Assembly (NCBI GenBank): GCA_013407085.1 | Contig: JACCGJ010001601.1 | Coordinates: 1-64,000, forward strand | DNA length: 64,000 nt | DNA from: Atriophallophorus winterbourni | Lineage: Eukaryota; Platyhelminthes; Trematoda; Plagiorchiida; Microphallidae | Direction: 5' to 3' | Shown here: piece after piece, positions 42,071 to 55,100 of the stretch | Layout: the number at the start of each line of letters is the position of its first letter | Numbering within the stretch: position 1 is the first letter of the stretch | Notes under the pieces: generated by a model | Told to the model about the DNA's origin: nothing | Databases searched by the model: none | Seen by the model: the letters and a program-made list of their open reading frames with translations, nothing else | Position numbers and translations under genes: made by a program

Positions 42071-44554
42071 CTGCTTCCTGTCTGTTCAACATGGATGCGT
42101 TTTACTACAATATTACTGAATCACACTTGCTGATAATTGTGTTATTACCAACACCAATCGCTTTTTCTAAATAGATTTCTGATAGCATTTTGGCAGACGC
42201 TGTTTGATAACTGGAACTTTACTTATTTCGTGCCACTCAATACTGTTCAGCAGGACTTGTAATCCAACTAATTGCTGTAACTGGCTGTTGACATTTACTG
42301 CTATACATCTTCGATAACCCGTATGTCTGAATACATGTTCACTTTTGATTCGCGCGGCATCGCAGGATTCTAAGCTCTTGCTTTTATTCACACTATTGTT
42401 TAGTTCATGCACTGGTTAATGCAAACATGCTAATCGTTTACACAAGGGTGTTCTCTCACGTTCGACATCACTGCCGGTTTCATATTAAAGAATACAACAA
42501 ATTTCATACGTCCTTGTGCGGTCATTCTGAATGCATTTTCAAGTATGTTCGATTAAGGTCAACACTCTGCGCGATTCGTTGTCTAGCGGTTGTCTATCAT
42601 TGCGCGCGACTTGCACAGTCTGATGACAGTGATCTCTTGGGGACTGCACTACGATGGTCCTAATACTTCTGTTGTTATTTGAGTCGAATAAAAAGATCAA
42701 TTTTTGGGACCAGAGCTTACTGCGAGTCTGATTCACGTCAGCTGATTTCCGAAAATGTTTCTACTAATCAATCTCTTCCTTTTTCTCAAATTTTACAATG
42801 TTTTTCTTTATATAATCTTATATATACTATTCTAACACTAATATTACTTTGTTTTATTAATACACTTTTGTTAATTGTCTCTTTACTGGTTGAATCTACG
42901 TGAATTTACCGTATCGCGCGAATTACAATCCCACCACTGATTCACCGCTTGTGAAACTTCATCCTACTGTCTCCGAAAGGATGATTAAACAGCGCAAAAT
43001 CAATATTGGAATGAAAGAAGTGGGAAAAGTAAATCGACTACTTCATTTCGAAGGATTAATTTTATATCTCCAACCTTGTTACAGGACTTTAGTATAAGTT
43101 GGTGTCACTGATTCTGATTATTCACGATTCCATATATGTAAGTGTAGACGGCTCCTTGTGAGCAAAAACGCCATTTTCCCCCGTTTTCGGACAAAATGGA
43201 TACTCGAGTTGTTTTCTCAAATCATCACGCTTTTGGTTGTTGTAGATTTTAATCTAAATCACATCAATGCCGAAACATTTACTGCGTTACACTTGGCGGT
43301 TAAATATCCTATTTTTTCCACTGACTTTTCTACTTTGCCTCTCCAACGCCACATCACATTCGATTAAATACTATTCACGTTTATGGGGTGCTAGATTTAA
43401 ATAATCGATTTCCACTTGCGTTCCTGTATTATGTGAGCATTCTATCTATACATTTGATAGAAATCGTCACAATTAGTCACTTACGCGCGTGTTTATTTTA
43501 GCGCGATGGATTCGTTGCAAACATATCGACCTATTTCATGCACCAACAGGCAGTGCAACTGCACGATCGATAGCGTTGCAGACATGTGATCAGAATGGCT
43601 GATACGCACGTACCGGCTGATTTCAATTCTAAAGGTGCACCGAAATGTCATGCATGCGTGGCATTCGAATCCGGTAACGCAGACTATCTTAAATGATCAA
43701 ACTACACAAAATCCAGGTCATTAATATAGTCACGTTAATTTGTGTAGTGGACACTTAACTGATTAAACATTTATACCAGACAGCTGTTAAGCTCGCCTGG
43801 CAGCACAATCCGTCAGATGATCAACCGTTCCGTAAGAGCTAGCGGACGAGGACATCTTTTATCCCAAGATTGGTGCTACAAAACGGAAGACAGTCTTCTT
43901 ATTCGTTCTTACTGGAATTACAACGCTCATACCACATATTAGCAGTGAGACAGGCAGGCTCGAAAACAATGCTGAAGTACAGCGATTCCTTGGTCATTTG
44001 CATGATTCTTGATCGCGTTCGTAAGCATCTTGACCCGGCTAAATTGGTGTCAATATTCACCACGCGTTTAGCATTGATTTTAATTTCTATATTTTGGGCG
44101 GTTCCCTATACATGTAAATGAACCGCCTCTATTGATATCCCCAATGTGCGCCTCCCGATGTATCTGCATCCTTTAGCGATACTACGAAATATTTGATATG
44201 AAATTCGGTAGTGAAGGCAACCTTAAGTTATCGCCAGCCGTTAAAATGTGCATTTCAATATTTCTACAGATTATAGTGTTAATTAAACTTGCTAATTCAA
44301 ATTAATTTTGGTATAGCATCCTGAAAGCTACAACTTCACTTTAAGAACGTAATCGTAGTTGTTGCGCCAGGGGTATAGTCGCCAATTTGGTTTTTATTCT
44401 ACACTCAACAATCCGATTCTGACGAACGACCCTTGCCATCCAGGTGTGTATACAGCCACTATTAGCATTTTTGACCCTGGTGAAAACCTACGTTGCGATA
44501 GTATTTATAAGCTTGGCCCGAAAACGAAATGCTATTTAATTCCATATTCGCTTG
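42071..44554. other. no gene recognised
   Basis: Mostly AT-rich, unique-looking sequence. A possible phase-0 acceptor at 43501 opens 23 codons to a stop (RDGFVANIS...), noted as a candidate but unconvincing terminal GIGYF exon. Confidence 0.35.
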
Positions 44555-44890
44555 TATTTCCATCACACACGCCCGTTTTCGTGCTGTTTGCAATCAACAG
44601 GGTTTTAAACTGTGGCAAACAAAGTTTGAGCTTGTAAGCCGATGATAATGCTGGCATAGCCATCCTGTCCAATCACGTGTACCCACACACGTGGATCCGT
44701 AATTGCGTACATTTCGATCACACCCCACGACCAGTTTCGTGCTGTTAGCACTTTAGTGGTGATAGTACGATCGTGATCTGTATGCCTTGAAACAGTGGAG
44801 GAATGGTAAGCAAATTACAAACATTGAAGCCATTGTTAGATAGGGTTGGTACAACCAACTTAAATTATATGTGCCTACACGTGGATAAGT
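44555..44890 (-). repeat. tandem block of degenerate hammerhead repeats
   Basis: The ribozyme-end sequence appears twice (TTTTCGTGCTGTTTGCAATC at about 44576 and TTTCGTGCTGTTAGCAC at about 44735). Between and after them are ATGCTGGCATAGCCATCCTG and AGCCATTGTTAGATAGGGTT, the family's other blocks. On the minus strand the cores are mutated (CTGTTGATTGC...GAAAAC and CTAAAGTGC...GAAAC). Confidence 0.65.
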
Positions 44891-44899
44891 CGAAGAAGT

Positions 44900-45790
44900 A
44901 CCTCCACGTTGGTGGCAGCTGGGTGAGCTCGGTTCCTCGGACTCAGCGAAAGGTTCAGCGGTGGTATCTGAGGATGTGATGGGTTTTCGACCGGAAAGCG
45001 TTTTCCCTACAAAAATCCAATAACGAAATCAGGACACGGCGGATGTGACTTGCCGCATCAAAAGTCACTGCCCCTTGTCCTATCTAAAGACATTGTATCG
45101 TGCACAAGCGAAAATTGCAATCACCAACCAAACAACGGGGTTATCGGGCTACGAACTGGATGTTTTCGGAAAAGGGTGTACGAACCGCTTTACTGGTCAC
45201 AAATAGGCGCTAACCTCTCGCTCCACTGCCTTGTGGGTAAAGCCAATGCGCTAACAAATCATGGGTGGGACCCCCTAAACAAAATCTCCCCTACTTCGAT
45301 ATAGGCAACCGAGTAGTATCACGCCAACGTTCAACGATGTTAACAATGTCGCATACACTCGCTTCGAAATCTCTTCAGAATCCACTCCCCCTCTGCTCCT
45401 GATACACTTCGGTCCATCAATGCTGGATTCATACAGTCACTGCCAACTGTTCAAAGGTAGGTGTCGTTTACCAACGCTCTCTTCCGTCCGCGTGCCCCTA
45501 TTAGGCTTGCATTGTTCAATGTCCTTACCCTGCAACAACCAGAACAACAGTCTGGAATAGACCGCTCTCTAGAGACACTAGGTATCGACATATGCTGTCT
45601 ATGGGAAACCCGTCTTCGTGACATTGATTCGGTATTTCAACTGAATTCTCATGTGCCTCTTGGAAATAGGTTTTATTTACGTGTGTCCAGTTATCCCGTT
45701 GCTTCATCAGCTGTCCTAGCTGGTGTTGGAATTATTCTTAGCACAATGCGGAAACCTCATTTCTAGACTGGATGCCCGTTACTAACAGAC
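44900..45790 (+). mobile_element. RTE-like LINE 5' region and endonuclease start
   Basis: The frame RLALFNVLTLQQPEQQSGID, RSLETLGIDICCLWETRLRD, and later AGVGIILS is the N-terminal apurinic endonuclease of the same LINE family seen at 23.4 kb. The preceding 500 bp is probably its 5' UTR. The frame stops after about 100 codons. Confidence 0.7.
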
Positions 45791-46419
45791 TGTGCGCAGC
45801 GAGATTTCAAGGTTACAGCTGAGTGAACAAACACAGTGACGCGAGGTGAAACCTATTCGTCTGCGTCAGGGGACTTCTTTTTGTTTAGTTGACAAAGTTC
45901 CCGCCCAACCATATATTCATTGACAGTCATTTCACTTTATAATTCCAAACGTGGCGAATTTGGTAAAACTTGATATGGGATACAACGCTTAGGATTCTTT
46001 CCCATTCTCTTAAGCAAATTCCATTGGAAATGCACGCGATCTTCTCTTACAAGAGTTGTGGCGTGATTCCGTGTCTTACAGAATCTCCTCGAAGTAGCCT
46101 CCGTAGCAAATTCTTATGAGTTACCGAAGGCTCTCTCTCTATAGCTAACCATTTCTTTGTTCTATTCCGGATAACAAACTGGTAGTTGTGGTTGCATTTG
46201 GGTGGTATAAAACTCGAGTTTTCGTCAATCTTCGAACTCAAATGATTTAGAAGTATAATCTAATATAACCTATAATTCATGCTATCAGACTCTTGAGTGT
46301 GGGCATCCTGGAGTCTGATATTTAAGGATTGAAATCGTATTTCCTTGAAGACCTTTGTCTGTTTGCTCAATCGTTCCGCACTACATACATAATCAAAGAC
46401 AAGCACCGCATGGTCATCT

Positions 46420-46660
46420 GGTACAGAGTAGGAAAAAGTGGCTGGTGGTCAGCCACTAACTTGGAAGAGTGGCTTGCAAGGCTTACTTCTGGATTAGCCA
46501 GTGTTGGACGAGCGTGCTTGCCTGGATGGGGTACAAGAGAAGGAGTGTGTTTGGCTGGACACATTGGCAACGATGGCAATGAACCGACGCAATGAAAAGA
46601 GTGCATCATCTCTATTTCCCCCTGACATTATTTTTTGCTCGATCATATACTATAATTTAA
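46420..46660 (+). mobile_element. RTE-like LINE C-terminal tail
   Basis: LTSGLASVGRACLPGWGTRE corresponds to the SxGLAxVGPSRLPGWGPRD-type tail of this LINE family. It may be the 3' end of the copy that starts at 44.9 kb, with the reverse transcriptase deleted and replaced by about 600 bp of other sequence. Confidence 0.6.
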
Positions 46661-48340
46661 AGGACAAAAATAAAAAAACGTGTGTTAATCAACAAGAGAA
46701 TAATCACTGTTCTTTTTGACTGGTTCCTTCCATATATATATATACTTGGATGGAGTTGAACATATGTACTTTTTCTTTGGGTGTGTGATGGAATGGATGC
46801 ATTAGATAAATAGGTTTTACCGCTGCGCACATTTTAAGCCTTGTTCTAAGATTCTATCACTCTCTTATGCAATCGATACATTGAGCTAAATTTGCACTAA
46901 GTGCACCTCATGCAATCCCACCATGACTGTTGTCAACTGACGATCCTCTGGACATACGTCGAGTTTTGGGTGGGCCTAGTGGTGGTGTTTTCTGACGACT
47001 GCGTTCTAGCGACGGCTTTGTCTTTTGAACTCCCCTCGTCTTGGCTCACAGAACAACGCTCGTATTCCGAATCTTATCTTTTCAGGAGTGACGGCGTTAT
47101 GCAATACAATCAAGTTCGAAGAAAAAGGAGAAATGGAATAGAGAAAAGGGTAGTATTGTTGTTCACTGCCTGTTGATGTTCTTGTCTCCGATATCCTCCA
47201 GTTCGTTGCTCTTAGTATCCATTTATTTATATATGTCGCGCCATATGTTTTTTTGAAATGATCGATGTCACTGACCGGGCGACGAAGGTCATTCAATATA
47301 CACGCGATGCAGACAGAGTTTTGAATCACATGTCAGCGAAAGATAGAGTAAATAGAAGTGTACAATAATACATGTGTAGAGACACTGGTCTACTACAGAG
47401 TCTCTTATGCTCATCGAACAGCACGGCATCAGGCCAAATAGATCATACGGTCGGATGTATCGCGAGCTGTTACTCAAATAAAGTCTGAAGAGTGACTGAG
47501 AAGGATGGTGAACAATATGATCGCGTAAAAAGCATCAGTTACGATCAAAATACGCAACTTGCTCCAACTAGTAATTGGTTATGACGTCAAGCACAAGGTC
47601 TGAGTGGAACCACATATGAAATCGATGGTTCGCGTGTAACGAAAATTTACAACAGTCTAGAGTTACAGAACTCAAAACTCAGCATTATTATAGAAAATGC
47701 AACCGGTTTACCAAAAGCCATAGAATGATTGCAGTTGTGAATAGAAAAGAAACATCCAAGGCATTCGAGAGTTCAATAAGAACGCGTGTAATTTATTTTG
47801 CTATACCGAGCTTCGACATCAAAATTGAGCAAGATTTCGATTGTCCCTGCACTGATTTTCAATTGAAACAGATTGTAACAGAATAAGTTAGCTCCCAAGG
47901 CATTAATAATTGCTCGAGACGGTGATTTTTGGTGCGTAGGATTTTAAAGGTCAATGTAAGGTCATTCTGCATGCACCGAAATGTCCCACAGTTAAAGCGT
48001 AGACTCGCTCATCGTAAAGCAAATTCTTGTAATGCAACCAACTTAGTTATACAATGATAAATCCAGTCTAGTTTATTCTGTCAAGGCCTGGATTGAATAT
48101 TCCGAAGCATGACGCATGTATGTGTTTAGTATCCACAGTAAGATTTCAAGCGTAAAACTCCTACTAGATCCAGGAAATGCCATGCTTTATTATATGCCAT
48201 TAACTCCGCCAAAGACGGTCCTAAGCCCAGCTGTAAAAGGGGAGAGTTCAACTTGGGACTAGCTACCCAACCTTGTAAAAAACCTTCTAGCTACAAAAAT
48301 GTCAACAAGAATACTAACTGACAACACGGACTGAGAGAAG
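46661..48340. other. no gene recognised
   Basis: A short (AT)n run is at 46731-46744. Nothing else recognised. Confidence 0.4.
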
Positions 48341-49790
48341 ATGGACCTACAGCTGGATGGTCTATGACGTCGGACGATGAAAGCCGGAGTCACCTGGAAG
48401 CCGCCAGGCCGATGACCATCGTCCCCACCAGGACCACCACTACTATTGACACGTGGAACGTCCGGAATATGTATGAGACTGGAAAGACAATGCAAGTGTC
48501 CGGAGAAATGAGGAAGTATAACATCACCGTCTTAGAAATTAGCGAGTCAAAATGGATTGGTTCCGGGCAGATGCGATTGACTTTGGGTGAATGACTGTTG
48601 TACTTGGGTCACGAGCAGTAAGATGCCCCACACACCCATGGAGCGGCCCTGATGCTTTTCAAGTCGGCACCGAGAGTGGCATTGGGCGGGAAGCGTACCG
48701 ACTACGAATCATGACAGCCTCCTTCTATACAAAGAAGAAGAGGATCAACATGAACATAATACAGTGCTACGGCCCGCGAACAACAGTGAAGAGGAGAAGG
48801 TGGATTTTTGCAGCAGACTGTCAACCATCATATAAGACAGATCAAAGAAGGACATCGTCATTGTAACGGGTGACTTCGAAGCCAAGATTGACAGTGACAA
48901 CCGAGGGTATAAGATCATATGGCAGCACGTGCTGGGTGAGGTGAATGACAACGGGGAGAGATTCGCCGACCTATGCGCAGCAAGCAATCTGGTCAACGAG
49001 GGAAGTGTTTTACACCGCAACAGGATACACAAGGTGACTTGTGCGTCACTGTTGACAGAAAACCAGATCGACCACATGTGTATCGCGGGAAGACGTTTCG
49101 ATGTAATCTTCAAGATATGCGTCTAACGAGGAGCTGAAGTTGCTTCCGTCCATCATCTACTTATGGCCAAGTTGAAGCTGAAGTTGACGAAAAACTGGAT
49201 AGAGGAGTTCAGCCAGTGACAGCGCTAATACATCGCTATGCTCTTCAACAAGTTCCAGATCCTGGAATAGTTGGCTGAAGAAGAGACGACAGAACAGAAG
49301 TGGCAGAAAGTGAAAGAAGAGGTACTGGGCCCCGGAACATACACGCACAACAAATGGATCTCAGCAGGGACGCTACAGAAGATAGAAGAGAAAAAATGCA
49401 AAGGTGAACAACAGTAGAAGGAAAGCAACAAAAACAAAACCACAAGAAAAATATACACAAGCAAATAGAATTGTAAAGCTGAGCGTCAGAGCAGACAAGC
49501 GGAACTGCGTAGACGCTGGCCATAGAAACAAAAGAAGCGCATCAGAACAACACCAAGAGCCTGTACGAGGAGCAGTCAAATCACTTGCGAAGTATTTCTG
49601 GGGTAATTTTGTCTGCGTCAGGGTGGCCTAGAAATAACTGGCGCCCAGACCTGGATGGAGACACCAAGCCGATGGGCAAGACGTAGGACAGTTGAAGAGA
49701 CTCGCACAGTCGTGATGCCTGGAGAGAGCTGGCTGGCGGCCTATGCCCCAGTCGGGACCAAAGGCCGAAGTAAGTAAGTATTATAAACCA
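48341..49790 (+). mobile_element. RTE (SR2-like) LINE, endonuclease only
   Basis: Successive frames give TWNVRNMYETGK, ITVLEISESKWIGSGQ, NVIQ/NIIQCYGP, TGDFEAKIDSDNRGY, NGERFADLCAASNLV and TENQIDHMCIAGRRF, which are the ordered blocks of an RTE-clade apurinic endonuclease (the GDF and IDH motifs include catalytic residues). No RT core follows. The end reads SWLAAYAPVGTKGRSK and terminates in AAGTAAGTAAGTA, like the short tandem tails of RTE elements. It is an internally deleted, frame-broken copy. Confidence 0.75.
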
Positions 49791-50352
49791 TTCGGTAATG
49801 ATACACCTACTTGAGGTTACATAAATTCTGGAACCCGAGGTGATATTTCTTGGTGGTAGCCCAGATCAGAGTTTGCAATCCAAGCTGATAAATGTGATAC
49901 ACGATTTAAAATCGCACCATTTCACAAATTCGTGGTTGGAATGCACATAATTTGGCCTGTGTCCCAATTTATATCATTTGCAATTACACTATTGTGTTTC
50001 GACGTAGAATTTGAGAAACCCGACAACAATGCCAGTTTAATATTACGTCGAAAGTATAACATTACTACTAATTATTCCCATTTATTATTCATATACATCA
50101 ACAGGCTAAGAGGATCATAGACAACTCTGAGAATCTCCATTCGTAACATATTCTTGTGAACAGAATGCAAACGACGCGAACCTGGACGAGTCAATCTGTG
50201 GTATAGTCATTTGCGCAATTCCAAAAAATTCCCTTTTTTCCCAATGTTTCGAGGTTGCTGGTGTACAGATCATGATTAATTCGACCATACGCTTTGAATG
50301 TCTATATTCAAAGTATGGAGTCGGCCAATTTCATCCAGCGCATTGATTCGGT
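49791..50352. other. no gene recognised
   Basis: AT-rich sequence up to the assembly gap. Part of it could belong to the 3' side of the zinc-finger gene, which cannot be followed through the gap. Confidence 0.4.
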
Positions 50353-51352
50353 NNNNNNNNNNNNNNNNNNNNNNNNNNNNNNNNNNNNNNNNNNNNNNNN
50401 NNNNNNNNNNNNNNNNNNNNNNNNNNNNNNNNNNNNNNNNNNNNNNNNNNNNNNNNNNNNNNNNNNNNNNNNNNNNNNNNNNNNNNNNNNNNNNNNNNNN
50501 NNNNNNNNNNNNNNNNNNNNNNNNNNNNNNNNNNNNNNNNNNNNNNNNNNNNNNNNNNNNNNNNNNNNNNNNNNNNNNNNNNNNNNNNNNNNNNNNNNNN
50601 NNNNNNNNNNNNNNNNNNNNNNNNNNNNNNNNNNNNNNNNNNNNNNNNNNNNNNNNNNNNNNNNNNNNNNNNNNNNNNNNNNNNNNNNNNNNNNNNNNNN
50701 NNNNNNNNNNNNNNNNNNNNNNNNNNNNNNNNNNNNNNNNNNNNNNNNNNNNNNNNNNNNNNNNNNNNNNNNNNNNNNNNNNNNNNNNNNNNNNNNNNNN
50801 NNNNNNNNNNNNNNNNNNNNNNNNNNNNNNNNNNNNNNNNNNNNNNNNNNNNNNNNNNNNNNNNNNNNNNNNNNNNNNNNNNNNNNNNNNNNNNNNNNNN
50901 NNNNNNNNNNNNNNNNNNNNNNNNNNNNNNNNNNNNNNNNNNNNNNNNNNNNNNNNNNNNNNNNNNNNNNNNNNNNNNNNNNNNNNNNNNNNNNNNNNNN
51001 NNNNNNNNNNNNNNNNNNNNNNNNNNNNNNNNNNNNNNNNNNNNNNNNNNNNNNNNNNNNNNNNNNNNNNNNNNNNNNNNNNNNNNNNNNNNNNNNNNNN
51101 NNNNNNNNNNNNNNNNNNNNNNNNNNNNNNNNNNNNNNNNNNNNNNNNNNNNNNNNNNNNNNNNNNNNNNNNNNNNNNNNNNNNNNNNNNNNNNNNNNNN
51201 NNNNNNNNNNNNNNNNNNNNNNNNNNNNNNNNNNNNNNNNNNNNNNNNNNNNNNNNNNNNNNNNNNNNNNNNNNNNNNNNNNNNNNNNNNNNNNNNNNNN
51301 NNNNNNNNNNNNNNNNNNNNNNNNNNNNNNNNNNNNNNNNNNNNNNNNNNNN
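50353..51352. other. assembly gap of exactly 1,000 N
   Basis: The run of N is 1,000 long, so it is a placeholder of unknown real size. It interrupts the second exon of the zinc-finger gene. Frames that appear to read through it are artefacts. Confidence 0.99.
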
Positions 51353-52133
51353 TTTTGGTGGTCAGCCGCTCGAAACTGTTTTTACGCCGTCGACGGCGTA
51401 TCCTCCTCCGTTTTGGTGCAGGAGAAGGAGAGCGTGGTGAAACGGGATGGGGAAAATGTGCCGAGGACGGCGCCTGTGATAAATCAGCTGACGCTAAACA
51501 ATCACTTTCTTTGGAACCGATTGATTCCATTTGTGTGTGAACAACGTTCGTAGATAAGGGTGGCGTTTGGTGCAAGAGCGTCGGCTCAGAAATGCTTATC
51601 GGTACATTTACATATGAAAATTCTTTCGAAGCAGGAGTGGCTTGTATTAACTCATCCAGAAGACCAGAATGGATGAGAGGTGATGAAGGATATTGCGCTG
51701 CAGGATCCAGACCGCACGGTTGATCTTGTGTCGTAATGGTTTTTGTAGCATCTTCATTGTTGACTTTAGAAATTTCGGCAAACGTGTTTGTGGGCATTTT
51801 AGCAACTGACTTGGCATTAGGAGTAACATGGCGATTCATGTGATTTCTGAGAGAGTTCTTTGAGGAAAAATTCCGCAAGCAAAGATGACAAGGAAAGCGA
51901 ATGGGGCCAGCTGGAAGGATATTTTGAGCCGAGGGTAGAACCGACGGAACTTGGGGTATATTCCCTTGCGATGATACGTTATCCGAAATAGTTAGATTAC
52001 AAATGGAACCGTTAGCCGTATTGTTTACATCCCGCGTAGCGCCTTCATCTTGAACATTTTCCAGCAAACACGATTTGTTCGCAAGTTGTTGAACATGAAT
52101 ATTCGAACGTTCACTCGAGACATTTTTCAACGC
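51353..52133 (-). CDS. zinc-finger gene exon 2 (partial)
   Basis: The acceptor on the minus strand, TTTGTTTTACAG, is followed by GCG TTG AAA AAT. There is no ATG at the start, so this is an internal exon. It encodes one C2H2 finger at about codons 81-102, a Ser/Pro-rich linker (SPRSPSPAPKRRR) and an Arg-rich stretch, and is cut by the gap at 51352. Confidence 0.85.
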
Positions 52134-55100
52134 CTGTAAAACAAAGTGTAAAAACGGTCGAATCAGATAGGTATTTTATGATGAATTTAGCGGTCGCAGT
52201 AACTCACTTCTGAAGATAGCGCCGAAAAAGTGAACACACAGGAGATAAAATTTTGAAAGCGAAATTTCATACCACTTTTAACTGCGACACAACAGGCGTA
52301 AACGAAATAAACCGAGTATGCAGGCAGGTCGGGCATGCTGCATTGTTTTATCAACGCGAAATCTTACCGCACACAACCCACACAAGCTCAGAATTGGCAT
52401 GGCCACAGACCCAAACATCGCCCAACCTTTACGTGGCAATACAATAAACGTTAGCTTGTCTGAAGGGGAACTGCAATCTGATTGGCATAACAGAGTAACA
52501 TATTTTGTGACGGTTGCCAACTCTGTTGCACCACATTTCGTCCTGACAAATGGCATCTGATGGCAAGACGCACATCGATACAATAAAACCCTAGTAGGGT
52601 GTTTAGATAGACAAATGTTAGAGGTAATATTTGCGTACGGTGACAAGCCTGCAAGGATGGGCAATCGTGCAGTATTTTTGCGCTGTGCGGCTAACATCGT
52701 GCTAAATTGATTGGCCACCGGTAGTGAGCTGCATGCTGAAACACACTGCAGTCTCACTACCATTTCTTTTCTCATATCGGTCTAGGCCTGGGCAACCTGA
52801 CTGTATCTTAGCTCACGTGCAGTTTATGACTGTACTGTACTTTGCCTGGCTTGTGCTTTCATACATACATACATACCGTGCCAAACAAGCAACAATAGAT
52901 TTGTAAAAACTTCTCGAATAACTTCGCATTAGCTGTAGGAGAAATGCATATCGTCTAGAAATCATCCGTGCCAAGCCTGCACGGATGTGCGATCGTGCAG
53001 CATTTCTGTGCTGTACGGCTAACATCGTGCTAAATTGATTGGCCAACGGTAATGAGCTACATGCTGAAACACGCTGGAGTCTCAGTATCATCTTTATTTC
53101 TATTCCCTCCATATCTGTGTAGACCTGGGCAACCTGACAGTATCTTAGCCCACATGCAGTCTCTGACTGTGCGGCACTTTGCCTGGATAAGGCTTGTGCT
53201 TTCATACAAACATCAAAAAATCACAAAAACTCCAATAACTTACTTGGAAGTAAAGCCCCCGGTAAGAATAGAAAGAGGAAACAGTGTCGGTATGTCGGCT
53301 AGCCAACCACAACAGTCACGACTTAAAGAACGCATATTAAAGACCAAGCAGCCTACACGTTAGAAGGGGAATATTTAAAAAATTCAGTGGGAAAACGTGT
53401 TGCCACATTAAAACCGAGTTACCCGCGGTTCGTTGAAGTGATATACACTCTACTGGTTGATAGAAGCCGCATGCAACACAGGTAGGTGATGTAAGTAGGA
53501 ATATAATTTAAGCAGTCGAAATAATGATATTTTCATATTCTGAACCGCTTAGTGGCATGTACACTTTTAAGGCTCAGTGTGATGCACCTCTGGACTCTTT
53601 GAGATCCTTCGGATGACGTCGCGCATGGTTGTTCATGCAATCAATATTTCACGAAACGCGATGATATGGTAATTGACGGCAAATTAATATCGACTTAAAT
53701 GGCCTATCTCACCATAAGCGCCACTTCTGATGTATACATTTTAACTATGCGCTCATAAGAGTTATTCGTAAAATTGGCAAGCCTAAACGGTTATACCTCA
53801 GAATGCAGCCATTGGAGATCTCGGTTATCAAACCCATTTGCACCGCTAACTGCGAGAAGATTAACATAACATATCTCATTAAGTGGCTTCACGCATAGAT
53901 GTGCAATCATGCAGTACCTTGTGCTGTGAATAACACAGTGCTAAATTGATTGGCCAGAGGAAGTGAGCTGCAAGCCGAAACAGGCTGGAGTCTTACTACC
54001 ATTCCCTGTTCTTTTTTCTTCCTCATATCTGTCTAGGCATGGGCAACCTGACAGTATCTTAACCCACGTGCAGTCTCTGACTGTGCGGCACTTTGCCTGG
54101 ATCAGGCTTGTGCTTTCATACCATCATACCATATGTGACTTCTTGATTCATTTCTACCTGTACGCAGAAGCACAGAGGAGAGTAGATTTCTGATCACACA
54201 GGAGTTGATAGGTGCTTTTCTAGTGCACACAAAGCCGTTCTAAATTAATCTCTGAGGGGTGACGATTTTCAGTAGAACACACTGCAGTCTCAACTCCGTT
54301 ATCGCTTTTTTCGTTGTCTTGCGCTGAACATTCCGAAGGAACCCAAACCGACCAGCAGTCCACCAGGTTATGTGGCACTGTCTAATCGCAGGTTGGCGAT
54401 GTCATACATACACACATGCATACATACATACATACGTACGTACGTACAGGCAAGGGTGCTACTCAGACTGTAAAGTCGAAGCAAACCATTAGAGATTACA
54501 TAACACGGATTGGTAAATTTGATGCCATGTACAAGCAAATGAAATCAACAACTGAAAATTGAACGGGGTACCAAATGGACGCATAAGCTAAATTGTGTTT
54601 AAACAGTTTAAAATATAGTACAACATCGAATAATTTTAGGACGTCACCTACGTTGACTTACTTCAAGTAAATACTGCTCAGATAAGGTCAGATCTGTCCG
54701 GTTTTTTACGTCCACAAGTTGAGGGCCTTGGATAGTTGAACAATGCTGTGGGTGATCAAGATTATTATTTCTTCCGAGAGCTCGATGCTCATGTTTCATG
54801 GAATTTATCAGGTCCTTAATGTGGCGACCGAGACTACGTAGAAAACGGAATGATTTCCCACAATGTGTACAACGGAATGGTTCCGGAGTGGGCAGCGGAT
54901 GTGAGGCAAGAACATGTCTCGTCAATGAGGATTTATTATTAAAGGTTTGCGTTGGACACAGCGGGCATTTGTTTGCTTGATCTGGAATCGCAGAATGAGT
55001 ATTCTTGTGTATCAATAAGAGAGTTTCACTTGTAAATGTGAAATTACAAATATCACATTTAAACGGTTTAGGGCGGAGCAAATGGTCAGTATTCACATGA

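Noticed and set aside
50294..52130. Open frames of 380-599 codons across 50.3-52.1 kb
   Set aside because: They read through the 1,000-N gap. Only the part above 51352 on the minus strand is real sequence.
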